DNA from: Pinirhizobacter soli
GTDB lineage: Bacteria; Pseudomonadota; Gammaproteobacteria; Xanthomonadales; Rhodanobacteraceae
Direction: 5' to 3'
Assembly (NCBI RefSeq): GCF_015905305.1
Contig: NZ_JADZLQ010000002.1
Span: forward strand, 558,001-622,000
DNA length: 64,000 bases
Shown: positions 1 through 10,700 of the stretch, in pieces
Layout of the letters: the number at the start of each line of letters is the position of its first letter
How positions within the stretch are numbered: position 1 is the stretch's first letter
The notes under the pieces: model-generated
Seen by the model: only the letters and a program-made list of their open reading frames with translations
Told to the model about the DNA's origin: nothing
Database searches by the model: none
Translations under genes and position numbers: made by a program

Positions 1-160
1 TCTTGGTATCACCGGGGGTTTGTGAAACCAGCGGGATTTCAGCCAGCAGGGGCTGGTCCAGGTTCGACTTGACCTGGACGGCGCCCAGACTCTGCGCCGT
101 GGCGTACTGGGAGGCCAGCGCAAGCGCCAGCGCTACCGAAAGCTTCAACGGACGACTCAT
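1..160 (-). CDS. fimV: FimV-type pilus assembly/polar hub protein, N-terminal fragment (cut by window edge)
   Basis: Only the first 53 codons lie in the window; the gene runs off the left edge. The ATG at 160 opens a clear Sec signal peptide (MSRPLKLSVALALALASQY, then ATAQ). The mature start LGAVQVKSNLDQPLLAEIPL is the typical opening of the FimV N-terminal domain in Xanthomonadales. FimV is a large inner-membrane/periplasmic protein with a LysM domain that supports type IV pilus assembly, twitching and polar signalling. Its position downstream of asd on the same strand matches the usual order in this group. The 157-nt gap to the preceding small gene leaves room for its own promoter, but I see no strong site. 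Identification rests on the short N-terminus only. Confidence 0.8.
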   Translation of the reverse strand, partial: MSRPLKLSVALALALASQYATAQSLGAVQVKSNLDQPLLAEIPLVSQTPGDTK

Positions 161-317
161 CTTAAGTATTCCCCCGATTAACCCAATGACAGGCCCGGCT
201 CCCCCGCGAGGAGGCTTGCCATCGCTAAGGCGCAAGAGTAATGCAGGCCCTTCACAAACAACAATAGGCGGCACAGGCAGTTACGCGACAACGTTAAAGA
301 GGTCATGAAAACTTGAT

Positions 318-611
318 TCAGTGACCGGCATGCCCCGTGGAGGAGCCTTGCGCGGGACGGGCCGAAGGCTCCGCGGCCTTGGCCTGGGCCAACTGCCGCT
401 CAAGGTCGGCGATCGCCTGGTCCTTGGCCTTGAGCTCGGCGTCGGCCTTGGCGCCGTTGGCTTCCAGGGAATCCACGCGCTGGCGCAGATCCTTTACCTG
501 CGCTCCTTCGCTTGCCGTCTGCACCTGCACGTTGCGCACCTTCTTGGCGTCGTCCTGGGCCCAGGTGGTGGCGACGATGGCCAGCAACGCAAAGCCGAGG
601 GTGAACTTCAT
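318..611 (-). CDS. Small exported coiled-coil protein, function unknown
   Basis: I do not recognise a named family. From the ATG at 611 the protein is 97 residues. It has a signal peptide (MKFTLGFALLAIVATTWA), then a charged Ala/Glu/Lys/Asp-rich helix with heptad character (residues about 30-80: VKDLRQRVDSLEANGAKADA and onward) and a short His/Gly tail. This suggests a periplasmic coiled-coil protein. An in-frame ATG at 629 lies only 2 nt after the asd stop and would add six residues; neither start has a good Shine-Dalgarno. I prefer 611 because it gives a clean signal peptide, but coupling to asd is equally possible. It sits between asd and fimV, where Xanthomonadales often carry a small hypothetical gene. 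Confidence 0.7.
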   Translation of the reverse strand: MKFTLGFALLAIVATTWAQDDAKKVRNVQVQTASEGAQVKDLRQRVDSLEANGAKADAELKAKDQAIADLERQLAQAKAAEPSARPAQGSSTGHAGH

Positions 612-631
612 CGAAGGTGCGAAGGTCATGG

Positions 632-1660
632 CTAGAGGTAGTCCGTGATCAGGATTTCGGCGATCTGCACGGCGTTCAGGGCCGCGCCCTTGCGGATGTT
701 GTCCGAAACGATCCAGAGGTTCAATCCGTTCTCGTGGGAAATATCCTGGCGGATGCGTCCGACGAAAACCCCATCCTTTCCGGCCGCGTCGCTCACCGGC
801 GTCGGATAACCGCCCGCCTTGCGCTCGTCGATCACCACCACCCCGGGCGCGGCTTCAAGCAGGCTACGCGCGGTGTCGGCGTCGATGGGATCGCGGGTCT
901 CCAGGTGCACGGCCTCGGAGTGGCCATAGAACACCGGCACGCGCACGGCGGTGGCATTCACGCGGATGCTCTCGTCCTCGAGGATCTTGCGTGTTTCCCA
1001 CACGATCTTCATTTCTTCCTTGGTGTAGCCATTGGGCTGGAAGTCGTCGATGTGGGGAATCACGTTGAAGGCGATCTGCTTGCTGAATTTCGCCGGTTCC
1101 ACTTCCTGGAAGTTGAGCAGCGCCGCCGTCTGCCTGGCCAGTTCGTCCGCTCCAGAGCGCCCTGCCCCGGAGACCGACTGGTAGGTGGCCACGTTGATGC
1201 GCTCGATACCCACCGCGCGGTGGATCGGCGCCAGCGCCACCAGCATCTGCATGGTGGAACAATTGGGGTTGGCGATGATGCCGCGCGTCTCGTACTGGGC
1301 GATGGCGTGCGGGTTCACTTCGCTCACCACCAGCGGGATGTCGTCCTGGTAGCGGAACTCCGATGTGTTGTCGATCACGACGGCACCGGCGGCAGCGGCG
1401 CGCGGAGCGTGCTCGCGGCTTACCGAGCCACCGGCGGAGAAGAACGCGATATCCACGCCCGAAAAATCGAAGTCGGCAAGGTTTTTGACCACCACCTGTT
1501 TGCCCGCGAAGTCGACCTTGCTACCGGCGGTGCGCTCGCTGGCGAGCGGAATCAGCTCGCCGACCGGGAAGTCGCGCTCGGCCAGCACGGAGAGCAGGGT
1601 TTCGCCGACGGCTCCGGTGGCGCCGACGATGGCGACGTTGTACGAGGTCTTCTTGCTCAT
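632..1660 (-). CDS. asd: Aspartate-semialdehyde dehydrogenase
   Basis: Asd catalyses NADPH-dependent reduction of L-aspartyl-4-phosphate to aspartate semialdehyde, the branch-point step to lysine, diaminopimelate, threonine and methionine. The 342-residue protein has the N-terminal nucleotide-binding motif VAIVGATGAVGE (residues 9-20), the active-site cysteine in NPNCSTMQM (Cys134), a QSVSGAGRSG segment around 160, and RVPVFYGHSEAVHLE with the catalytic His near 246. Length is normal for the family. The ATG at 1660 is preceded by a good Shine-Dalgarno (AAGGA). It is the fifth gene of a same-strand series starting at prmB. Nothing is odd about it. Confidence 0.97.
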   Translation of the reverse strand: MSKKTSYNVAIVGATGAVGETLLSVLAERDFPVGELIPLASERTAGSKVDFAGKQVVVKNLADFDFSGVDIAFFSAGGSVSREHAPRAAAAGAVVIDNTSEFRYQDDIPLVVSEVNPHAIAQYETRGIIANPNCSTMQMLVALAPIHRAVGIERINVATYQSVSGAGRSGADELARQTAALLNFQEVEPAKFSKQIAFNVIPHIDDFQPNGYTKEEMKIVWETRKILEDESIRVNATAVRVPVFYGHSEAVHLETRDPIDADTARSLLEAAPGVVVIDERKAGGYPTPVSDAAGKDGVFVGRIRQDISHENGLNLWIVSDNIRKGAALNAVQIAEILITDYL

Positions 1661-1702
1661 GGGTCCTTCAATACATGGGTGGGTGGTGGGGGAAGGAAAT
1701 CG

Positions 1703-2680
1703 TCAGATGATGCGGCTGGGCGGCTTGCCGGCATGCGGCCCGTGCCCGAAGAAGGCCAGCACGTTGTCGACGGCAAGAGCCGCCATGGCACGGCGGGTGC
1801 GACCGCTGGCGCTGGCGATATGCGGGGACAGTACCACGTTGTCCAGCGCCAACAATGCGCCGTGCACTGCGGGCTCGCCTTCGAATACATCCAGCCCTGC
1901 CGCCGCCAGCCGACCTTCGCCAAGCGCGGCCGCGAGCGCCACATCATCGACGATGCCGCCGCGGGCAATGTTCACCAGCGTGGCCGTGGGTTTCATCGCG
2001 GCCAGTTCCGCGGCACCGATGACGTGGTGGCTTTCGGCCGTCAAGGGCAGCACCAGCATCAGGTGGTCGGACTCGCGCAGCAACGTGGCTTTATCGACAT
2101 GGTGCGCGTTCACCGACTGCTCGATGCCGGCATCCAGGCGTGAACGATTGTGGTAAATCACCCGCATGTCGAAGCCCGACGCGCGCCGTGCAATGGCCTG
2201 GCCGATGCGGCCCATGCCCAGGATGCCCAGCGTGCTGCCGTGCAGGTCCATGCCCAGCCACTCATCGAAGCGTGTGCCCTGCCAGTGCCCGGCGCGCAGC
2301 CAGCGCTCGGCGGCACCGACGCGGCGGGCAGCTGCCATCAGCAGCGCCCAGGCGTAATCGGCAGTCGTATCGGTGAGCACGTCGGGCGTGTTGGATGCCG
2401 CCACGCCATGCGCGCGCATGGCATCGATGTCGAAATTGTTGTAGCCCACGCTCACGTTGGCCACGAACTTCAGATGGGGCGCGCGGGAGAGCACGCGGTC
2501 GTCGATGCGGTCGGCGAGACCGGTGACGGCGGCGGCCATGCCATGGAGCCTCGCAACCAGCTCGTCGGTCGAGAAAGCCCGGCTCTGAAGCTCCGCATGG
2601 ACGTCGAACACGGGCGCAAGGCGGGCGATGATGTCCGGGAAGAACGGACGGGAGACCCAAACTTTCAGCTTGTCGCCCAT
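1703..2680 (-). CDS. D-2-hydroxyacid dehydrogenase (glyoxylate/hydroxypyruvate reductase-like)
   Basis: This is an NAD(P)H-dependent dehydrogenase of the D-isomer 2-hydroxyacid family, 325 residues. The Rossmann motif LGMGRIG is at 154-160, followed by HNRS at 177-180, where Arg after the second strand suggests an NADP(H) preference. The catalytic triad can be placed at Arg240 (VNIARGGIVDD), Glu269 (GLDVFEGEP) and His287 (LSPHIAS). The overall pattern fits glyoxylate/hydroxypyruvate or 2-ketogluconate reductases; exact substrate cannot be read. The start lies only 3 nt after the aroC stop and has no strong Shine-Dalgarno, so translation is probably coupled to aroC. Confidence 0.88.
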   Translation of the reverse strand: MGDKLKVWVSRPFFPDIIARLAPVFDVHAELQSRAFSTDELVARLHGMAAAVTGLADRIDDRVLSRAPHLKFVANVSVGYNNFDIDAMRAHGVAASNTPDVLTDTTADYAWALLMAAARRVGAAERWLRAGHWQGTRFDEWLGMDLHGSTLGILGMGRIGQAIARRASGFDMRVIYHNRSRLDAGIEQSVNAHHVDKATLLRESDHLMLVLPLTAESHHVIGAAELAAMKPTATLVNIARGGIVDDVALAAALGEGRLAAAGLDVFEGEPAVHGALLALDNVVLSPHIASASGRTRRAMAALAVDNVLAFFGHGPHAGKPPSRII

Positions 2681-2683
2681 CGT

Positions 2684-3772
2684 TCAGGCGATGCGCGGCG
2701 TGACCGGCCCGACATCGCCGCACTGGGCGCGATGCCGAAGGGCCTGGTCCATCAGCACCAGGGCCACCATGGCCTCGGCGATCGGCACCGCCCGGATGCC
2801 CACGCATGGGTCGTGCCGTCCCTTGGTGACCACGTCCACGGCGTTGCCGTCCTTGTCGAGGCTCTTGCCGGGGATCAATACGCTGGAGGTCGGCTTGAGC
2901 GCGATGGAGGCCACCACCGGCTGCCCGCTGCTGATGCCGCCAAGGATGCCGCCGGCATGATTGGCCGTAAAGCCGTCCATCGTCAGCTCATCGCGGTTTT
3001 CGGTGCCACGCAGGGACGTGACGGCAAAGCCATCGCCAATCTCCACGCCCTTCACGGCGTTGATGGACATCAGCGCCGACGCCAGCTCGCCATCGAGCTT
3101 GCCGTAGATCGGCTCGCCCCAACCCGGCGGCACGCCATCGGCCACCACGGTAACGCGGGCGCCCACCGAATCGCCGGACTTGCGCAGGGCGTCCATGTAA
3201 GCCTCAAGCTCGGGCACCTGCGCTTCGTGCGGCCAGAAGAATGGATTGCCTTCCACCACGGACGGATCGAAGCCCGCGGGGACGATGTCGCCCAGCTGGG
3301 CGACATATCCAGCCACACGCACGCCGTGTTTTTCGGCCAGCCATTTCTTGGCCACGACGCCCGCCGCCACGCGCATGGTGGTTTCCCGGGCCGAGGAACG
3401 GCCGCCGCCGCGTGGATCGCGGATGCCGTACTTGTGCCAATAGGTGTAGTCGGCGTGCGCCGGACGGAAGGTATCGACGATGTTGCCGTAATCCTTGCTG
3501 CGTGCGTCGACGTTGCGGATCAACAGCGCGATCGGCGTGCCGGTGGTCTTTCCCTCGTACACGCCGGAAAGGATTTCCACGTCGTCCGCCTCGCGACGCT
3601 GCGAGGTGTGACGGGACTTGCCGGTGGCGCGGCGATCCAGGTCGTGGCGGAACTCCGAAGCGTCAAGTGCAAGGCCGGGCGGGCACCCGTCGATCACGCA
3701 ACCAATGGCAGGACCATGGCTCTCGCCGAAGGTGGTGACGGAGAAGATCTTGCCAAAGGTGTTGGACGACAC
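2684..3772 (-). CDS. aroC: Chorismate synthase
   Basis: AroC converts 5-enolpyruvylshikimate-3-phosphate to chorismate using reduced FMN, the last shared step of aromatic amino-acid synthesis. The 362-residue protein opens with [20 protein letters not shown], the family signature. It also has the FMN/substrate regions [15 protein letters not shown] (about 125-140) and [18 protein letters not shown] near the C-terminus. Length is typical. The start codon is GTG at 3772, with an AGGAA Shine-Dalgarno about 9 nt upstream. It lies 12 nt downstream of prmB and 3 nt upstream of the hydroxyacid dehydrogenase gene, consistent with one operon. Confidence 0.97.
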   Translation of the reverse strand: MSSNTFGKIFSVTTFGESHGPAIGCVIDGCPPGLALDASEFRHDLDRRATGKSRHTSQRREADDVEILSGVYEGKTTGTPIALLIRNVDARSKDYGNIVDTFRPAHADYTYWHKYGIRDPRGGGRSSARETTMRVAAGVVAKKWLAEKHGVRVAGYVAQLGDIVPAGFDPSVVEGNPFFWPHEAQVPELEAYMDALRKSGDSVGARVTVVADGVPPGWGEPIYGKLDGELASALMSINAVKGVEIGDGFAVTSLRGTENRDELTMDGFTANHAGGILGGISSGQPVVASIALKPTSSVLIPGKSLDKDGNAVDVVTKGRHDPCVGIRAVPIAEAMVALVLMDQALRHRAQCGDVGPVTPRIA

Positions 3773-3784
3773 GATAAGCGTTTC

Positions 3785-4705
3785 CTACAGGTTTCGTGAC
3801 TGGCGCAGTTCGCGGATGCCAGTGGCGTGGTCGATGAGGTCCCGGCGCTCGAGCGCGAAGATGCCCATCTGGCCCACCTTGAACTCCAGCCAGACGAAGG
3901 GCAGGTTCGGCAGCAGTTCCACCAGCGCGCGCTCACTGTCGCCCACTTCCACGATGATCAGGCCATCGTCGGTAAGGTGGTCGGCGGCCTCGTCGAGCAT
4001 GCGCAGGGTGAGGTCAAGTCCATCATCGCCGGAAGTCAGCCCAAGGGCAGGTTCATGGCTGTATTCGGGCGGAAGCGCTGCGTATTCGTCGTGGGTGACA
4101 TACGGCGGGTTGGATACGATCAGATCGTATTTTTCGCCGGCGAGGCCGGCGAACAGGTCGCTCTGCACCGCGCGTACGCGGTCGGCGTGCTGGAAGGCGA
4201 TGTTTTCGCGCGCCAGCGACAATGCCTCGGGGCTGATGTCGGCAATGTCTACCTGCCAGTCGGGGTTGTACTCGGCCATGGCGATGCCGATGCAGCCGGA
4301 ACCCGTGCACATGTCCAGCGCGCGTTCCACCGACCGGCCGTCCAGCCACGGCGAAAACCCGCCTTCGATGAGCTCGGCAATGGGCGAGCGCGGCACCAGC
4401 GCACGGTGGTCGCTTTTGAACTTCATGCCGGCGAACCAGGTTTCACCCACCAGATAGGCCACGGGCAGGCGCTCGGTGACGCGGCGCTCGATCAACGCCA
4501 GCAGTTTGCTGCGCTCGTCGCGGGTGAGCCTGCCCGCACCATAAGCCGGGGGGATATCCGGCGGCAGGTGCACCGCGGCCAGCACCAGGTGGGTGGCCTC
4601 ATCGATCGGGTTGTCGTGGCTGTGGCCGAAGGTCAGGCCCGCGGCCGAGAACCGGCTGGCTGCGTAGCGGATAAAATCGATGATGGTGGCAAGTTCGTCG
4701 GTCAC
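3785..4705 (-). CDS. prmB: 50S ribosomal protein L3 N5-glutamine methyltransferase
   Basis: PrmB methylates a glutamine of ribosomal protein L3. The 306-residue protein has a helical N-terminal substrate domain, then the SAM-binding motif DMCTGSGCIG (131-140) and the catalytic NPPY motif (199-202), which holds the amide nitrogen of the target glutamine. VPRSPIAELIEGGF at 104-117 is the form typical of PrmB; the paralogue PrmC, which acts on release factors, has a different sequence there. The start is GTG at 4705 with no obvious Shine-Dalgarno. It is the first gene of the prmB-aroC-dehydrogenase-asd series, a frequent Xanthomonadales arrangement. Confidence 0.93.
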   Translation of the reverse strand: MTDELATIIDFIRYAASRFSAAGLTFGHSHDNPIDEATHLVLAAVHLPPDIPPAYGAGRLTRDERSKLLALIERRVTERLPVAYLVGETWFAGMKFKSDHRALVPRSPIAELIEGGFSPWLDGRSVERALDMCTGSGCIGIAMAEYNPDWQVDIADISPEALSLARENIAFQHADRVRAVQSDLFAGLAGEKYDLIVSNPPYVTHDEYAALPPEYSHEPALGLTSGDDGLDLTLRMLDEAADHLTDDGLIIVEVGDSERALVELLPNLPFVWLEFKVGQMGIFALERRDLIDHATGIRELRQSRNL

Positions 4706-4788
4706 GGGGGTGCTTTGCAGCCAGGGTCAAGGCAGCAAGTATAGGGGACGCCGCCGGCCGAAGCCCTCCCCGATAGCCTTTCCCGCCC

Positions 4789-7700
4789 TCAGAACACCAT
4801 GCGTACGCCCAGGTTCAGGCCCCAGCCGCGCAGGCCCGTATCGTTCAACTCCTTTTGGTAATCACCCTCGCCATAGACGGAAAGCATCCGGTTGAACGAC
4901 CACGTACCGCCGATGCCAAGTTCCACGGCGCGGCCGTAGCGCCCTCCGTCGAACGCCTGGGAGATGTCGGTGCCCAGGGCGCCCACCGTGACCTGGGGCC
5001 TGTCACCCCAGCCTTGCAGGTAGTTCAGCCGAACATACGGCGTGCGCTGCCGTCCGTCGCCGTTGTCCCAAGTGCGATAAACCCGCACGCCTGCCCTGCC
5101 GATCACCTGGTCGACGTCGTGCCAGGCCACGGTGCTTTGGTCCACGTCGACGAGGCTGTCCGTCTGCAGATGCTGCCGGGTCAACTGCAGTTGCGGTTCG
5201 ATCACGTAACCGCTGTCCAGGTGCCAGGGATACCCGGCCTCCACCGATCCATTCCAGCCGTTCGCGCGCACATGGGCCATGTCCACGCCACGCATCGGCG
5301 TGCTGATATCCCCGCTGTGGCGGTCGCCGGACGCCATGGCGTCGACGTAAAAGCCATTGGCATGTTCCCACGTGACGAACATGGCGAAGCTGTTGGTGGT
5401 GAACTTGCCTTGGCTGTCGCCGTCCAGTGCATGCGGGTCCAGGCGCGTGGTGCCATGGGTGAAAGCCACCCCGCCGCGCAGCGTGCCACTATTGCCATCG
5501 AGATCCAGGATGTTCGTGCCCACCTGGAAGGCATGCGTGTCCAGGTCGAAGTCGTAGCCGTACTGCTGGAAGGAGCGGTCGCTGTTGTAGCGATAGTCAC
5601 CACCGATGTAGCGCGCAAATACTTCGCCGCCGGTGCCTTCCGGCCCCTGCGCAGCCTGGCGGATCTCGCCCAGGCGCTTGTGCAGGTTGTCCATCGTTTC
5701 GTACGAGAAGCCCAGCAGGGCCGTGGGGGTGGAGATATAGGCGGGCACCTGGGGCGTCACGGCGCGTCGCCCTGGCGCGCAACTGTCCACGCCATCACTG
5801 ACGCATCCGTCGTTCAGCGGAGCGGACGGCGGAGTGGACGCCAGCGTTCCGATCGGCACTTCCGGCAGTACGGGATTGGCCGGCGCACCAGGTGGTGGCG
5901 TAGCCGCGGGAGTTTGCGGAGTCACCGGTGTGCAGTCGTCAGTGCAAACATAGAGATTGGCCAGGCGGTAGTCCCAGAACCGGTTGCCCGCCGTGGCACC
6001 ACCCACCACGCGTTGGCTGGCCTCGGCGGCGCCGGGCTCGAACGCGTACAACACGTATTGCCAGGGCCCCGCTGCCACGTAACCGCCCTTCAGCCTGAAG
6101 GCATCGGCAGTGGAGGTGCCGCCCACCTGTACCAGCGAGATGCCCTCGGTGGCATCGGCGGCGCTGTTGTGATTGAAATCCGTCAGTGCGCCGGTACTGG
6201 CACCGGCCGGCGTCACCGAGATCAAGGTCGGTCCTCCCGGCACCGTGACGTTTCCGTTCACCAGCAGCCGGTCGGTCTGCTGCACGCTGAGCATGCCGCC
6301 TTCGTTGAGCGTACTGCCCAGCAGCAGGCTGCCGCCGCCTGAGATGTACTGGCCATCGATGGTAAGCGTGTTACCCGGCGAACCGGCGCCATTGGTGAGG
6401 TCGATGGTGCCTGCATTGGTCAGGTTCGCCGCCAGCGGCGTGGGCGAGGACACCAGCGGATGGACGTTGTCGCCGGCGAACAGCGTGGAGGTGCCATCGA
6501 TGTCCACGTCGCTGCCGGCAAGCCGGAGGCCAGCGGTGAGGGTGAACGCCGTGCCGTCATGGAAATCGATCGTGTTCCAGCCGTTGCCGAAGTTCACGCC
6601 TTGCGCAAGGTCGTCGCTGGCGAACGAGCCACCACGTGACTGGATGTTCGAAAAGATCAACGCATTGCCGCTGCCCGACCCTGACAGCAGGTGATAGGTA
6701 TTGGTCAGGTCCACGCCTTGCACCAGCGCGGTGTTTCCGGGCCCTGCACCCATGGTCAGGCCTCCCTCGAGGCTTCCGCCCGTCCACGCGAAACTGTCCG
6801 TGCCGGCGCCCGTGGCAACTTCGCCACGAAGCGTGCCCGCGCCAAGCGTGACGCTGTCGTTCCCCACGCTGCCGGCGATGGCGATGCCTGTATGGTCGCG
6901 CGCGGTGATGGTGCCTGTGTTGGTGAACGAGGTGCCGCTACCGTTGGACAGGTCCACCACCGGTGCAACGGTGCTCAACGAGGTGAGCGTCCCGGTGTTG
7001 CTGGTGGCCTTGGCCGTTCCCGCGACCAGTGCGGCGCCGCCGGCGGTATTGGTGACATTGGCGGTGGCAGCCGTGGTGACGTTGCCCGTTGTCAGCGCCT
7101 GCAGGCCGATGCCACCGGCGCCGGTGACCTGGGCGAGATAGCCCGGGCCAAACGAAAGGTCTTCGCTGCCGGGTGAGCCATCGGCCCGGCGATAGGCATA
7201 ACCGACGCCACTTCCGGTGACATTGAAGGTGACCGTGGACGCCGGATCGATCGCCGTGGCGGTACGCAGGCCCGCACCATCGGCCACGTTGAAAGTTACG
7301 TCGTCCAGCCGGATGGCACTGATCTCGGCGGCGTTCTCGATACCGTTGCCGGTGCCCAGCGTGGTGATGGTGGAACCGGACGCCACCAACGAGGCCGTCC
7401 CGGTATCTACCAGGATGCCGTGCGCCGCGCCACCGGCGGTAATCGTGGTATCGCCGCTGCCGATGGTGAGTGCGGCGCCATTCTGCACATGGATCGCGGC
7501 AACGCCATCGTCGGCCGTGATACGGCCACCCGGGGACAGGTTCTGGGTACCGGTGCCATCGACGAGGACGCCCGTGCCGTTGCTGACATGCACTAGTCCG
7601 CTGTTGGCCAGCGTGCCGCCGGCCTGCACCATCACGCCCGTGGCCCCGGCACCAGAAAGGTCGACCGTGCCGCTATTGATGAAACTGCCCAGGTTCCGTG

Positions 7701-10700
7701 CGATGAACCCGGTGGTGCCGGCACCGGCGCCGGTCACCGACGACTGGTTGGTCAGCATGGTCGCTACGGGCGTCCCGACGCTTGCACCGGTCAGGTCCGT
7801 CAACTGCCCGTCCACGATGCCTCCCAGCGACGCTGGCCCCGATAACAGCACCGACGACCCGGCGGCCAGCGTCGCCGCGGCGCCGCCGCGCGCCTCCACC
7901 GCGGCCGCGCCGTTGCCGGTGACCGTGATCGCGGAGTTGGCAAGGGTGACATTGGTGCCCGTGCCCGATGCAACCAGGGCGCGCGAGGCGTCGCCGGATG
8001 CCGTGAGCGTGGAGGCTGCCGACTGGGTAAGCGCGGCGCCATCATCGAGCCGGTAGATGGTGCTGCGCGCGGTGTTGGCGTCAAGCGTCGAAAGCGCGCT
8101 GTTGATCATCGAGCCCGCCCCCGCGCCATGGAAGGCGATCTGGTCGGTGTTGCCAAAGGTTGGCGCAACACCGGCAGCCACGTTCAACGTGCCCCCGGCC
8201 GCCTCGGCGCCAATCGCGCCCTGGCCGGTCATCTGCAGGGTCGAGCCGGTGTTGAGGTTGACCACGGCCCGCGCGCCCTGGGCAACGGCGCCACGCGTGC
8301 GTGCCGCAGTGGAGCCGCCGGCGATGGTGATCTGCCCGGTGTTGTTGGCGGTGGTCGCCGCCGTGGCCCCCGTGGCGTCGGCGCGGATACCGGTGCCACC
8401 GTCGGTCACGGAGATATTCCCGCCATTGGTCGCCGTGGCGCCGGTCTGTACCAGGATGCCGGTACTGCCTGCACCGCTGAAGGCGATGTTGCCACTATTG
8501 GTGAGCTTGCCGCTGTTGCGTGCGATGTAGCCGGTGAGGCTGGGCGCTGCGGAATTGAGCGCGGCAAGCGTGGTCAGGGTGGTGCTCGCCACGGGCGTGC
8601 CTGTGTTCTTGCCGAACAGGTCGTGCTTCTGGCCATCGACGATCGCGGCGACGGCGCCCGTGCCGGTGAGATTCATGGTGGTGGCGGCATCGATGGTGCC
8701 GATCGCCCCGCCTTCGACCAGGACACCCGTCGCTCCGGCGCCGTCGACGTTGACGACGGCGTCGCGCGTGTTGACCGTGGTACCCGATGCACCGGTGCCC
8801 AGCACCGCGATGCTGTTGGCGCCAGAAGCGCGCACGGTAAGCCCCGTGCCATCGAACGTGGCCCCATTCTCAAGCCGGAAAAGATTCGAGCGCGTCGTGG
8901 TGACGTCCAGCAAGGCGCCCGGAGCGACATTGATATGCGCATTGGGACCATAGGCAAAGAAACCGATCTCGTCGGTGCCGGCAAAGGTCGGCACCGACGT
9001 GGCGGCCACGTTGACCGTGGCACGCCCGCGCGCATGGATACCGATGGCGCCCGTGCCCAGCAAGTTCACCGCGCCCCCGACACTGGCGGTGGAGGTCCCC
9101 GTGCCCTGGCCCTCGGCCCATACGCCGTAATTCCGCGTGCCGCTCCCCGGGTCGGCGCCACCGGCCACGTTGATGGTCCCTGCCGACGATGCGGCCGAAG
9201 ACGCCACCCCGGTGCTTAGCACCTGGATGCCGATGCCATTGACGCCATTGAGGTTGATCGTGCCGCCATTGGCGATGTCGCCACCGCTACCCGCGCCTGC
9301 GTTCGTCACCAGCATGCCCACGTTGAGCCGGGGCACGGTGGCTGCCTTGCCGTTGACGTCGATCACGCCGTCGTTGTGGACGACCGCGGTCGGCGCACCG
9401 CTGACGTTCATTGCCGCGGCATTCTGCGTGAGCGTGCCGATGACGATGCGCCCGGCATTGGTGGCATGGGCGTTGGCGTTGACGGTGATTCCGGTGGAGA
9501 GCGATTGCTGGTTCAGCGCGATATCCGCGGCAGCGGCGCCTGCGGTGAATTGCGGGGCACGGCCCAGGTAGATCAGCCCGCTGGCCTGGTTGGTAAACGA
9601 GCTGGTGGCGTCGTCGATGCGCACGCCCGTCAACGAGCCGTTGGAGCGCGAACCGGTCACGCCAAGGTTCATCGTTCCGCTGTTGGTGGCGCTCGATCCA
9701 CCGGACACGCGTACGCCGACCGCCGCGCCCGCCCCGTTGGTCGTGCCAAGAGCCAGGTTGAGGACACCCGTATTGGAAAAATCGCTCGCGCCGCTCAAGT
9801 CGACGCCGAACCCACTGAAGGAACTGCCCACGGGGGCTGCCGAGCCATTGCGGAACAACCCGTTGTTGAGCACGCCGTTGTTGACGGCATGGCTGGCTGA
9901 GGTCACCAGCATCGTGGTGCCGTCGCCTGTGGTGTGCGTAGTGGACAACGCGCCATTGTTGGTAATGGTGGCGCCCTGCTCGGCGCGCATGGCGCCGCCA
10001 TTGGAATTGACCACTTCCAGCTGTGCGGGCGCCGCGACGATACCGCGGGCCTGAGCGCCCACGGCATGCACGACCACGCGCAGGCCTATGGGCTGGAACA
10101 CCTCATCGGTGCTGCCGGTGGCCGTGATGCCGTAGTCGATGTTCTGCGTGGTGGAAGATACCGCCTTGTTGAATTCGGTGTTGTAGTTGGCTGGATCCAG
10201 GTTACCCGTCTGCAACTGGGCGATCAGGAAGTTGTTATAGGCCTGCAACTGGGTGGCGTTGGTCACCGTATGCGAGGTGGTCGCGCCATCGACGGTCGTT
10301 ACGTTGAAGGTGCCGCCGTAGGTCACCACGTTGGTCACGGCGAACAGCCGGTCGGCGTCGTTGGGCGTCGCCGCCGTGCCGCCGAAGGTGATGCGATTTA
10401 TCGAGTTCCAGTTGATCGTACTGGCATTGCCTGCCGTTCCGTCTGCATAGAACATCGACGTCTGCTTGGCGTTGATGGTCCAGCCGTTGGCTGCGGCGGT
10501 CGGTCCACTGCTCGTCGTGCCAATGCCCACGTTCATGGTGCCGCCGCCGGATGTGACGGTACCCACCCGCATATTGATGTACTGCCCGCCATTGACCAGC
10601 ACCACGTCCGGCACGGTCGTGTTGTAGTCCACCGGGGCGATGTTCACCAGGTTCGCGGTGGCAAAGGTCGACACCACGCGATTACCACCGGTGATGGGAT

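Noticed and set aside
617-3799. Long open frames on the plus strand opposite asd, the dehydrogenase gene and aroC (508 and 549 codons)
   Set aside because: They are His/Arg/Gly-rich with no domain or ribosome site and run antisense to well-supported enzymes; typical shadow frames of G+C-rich DNA.
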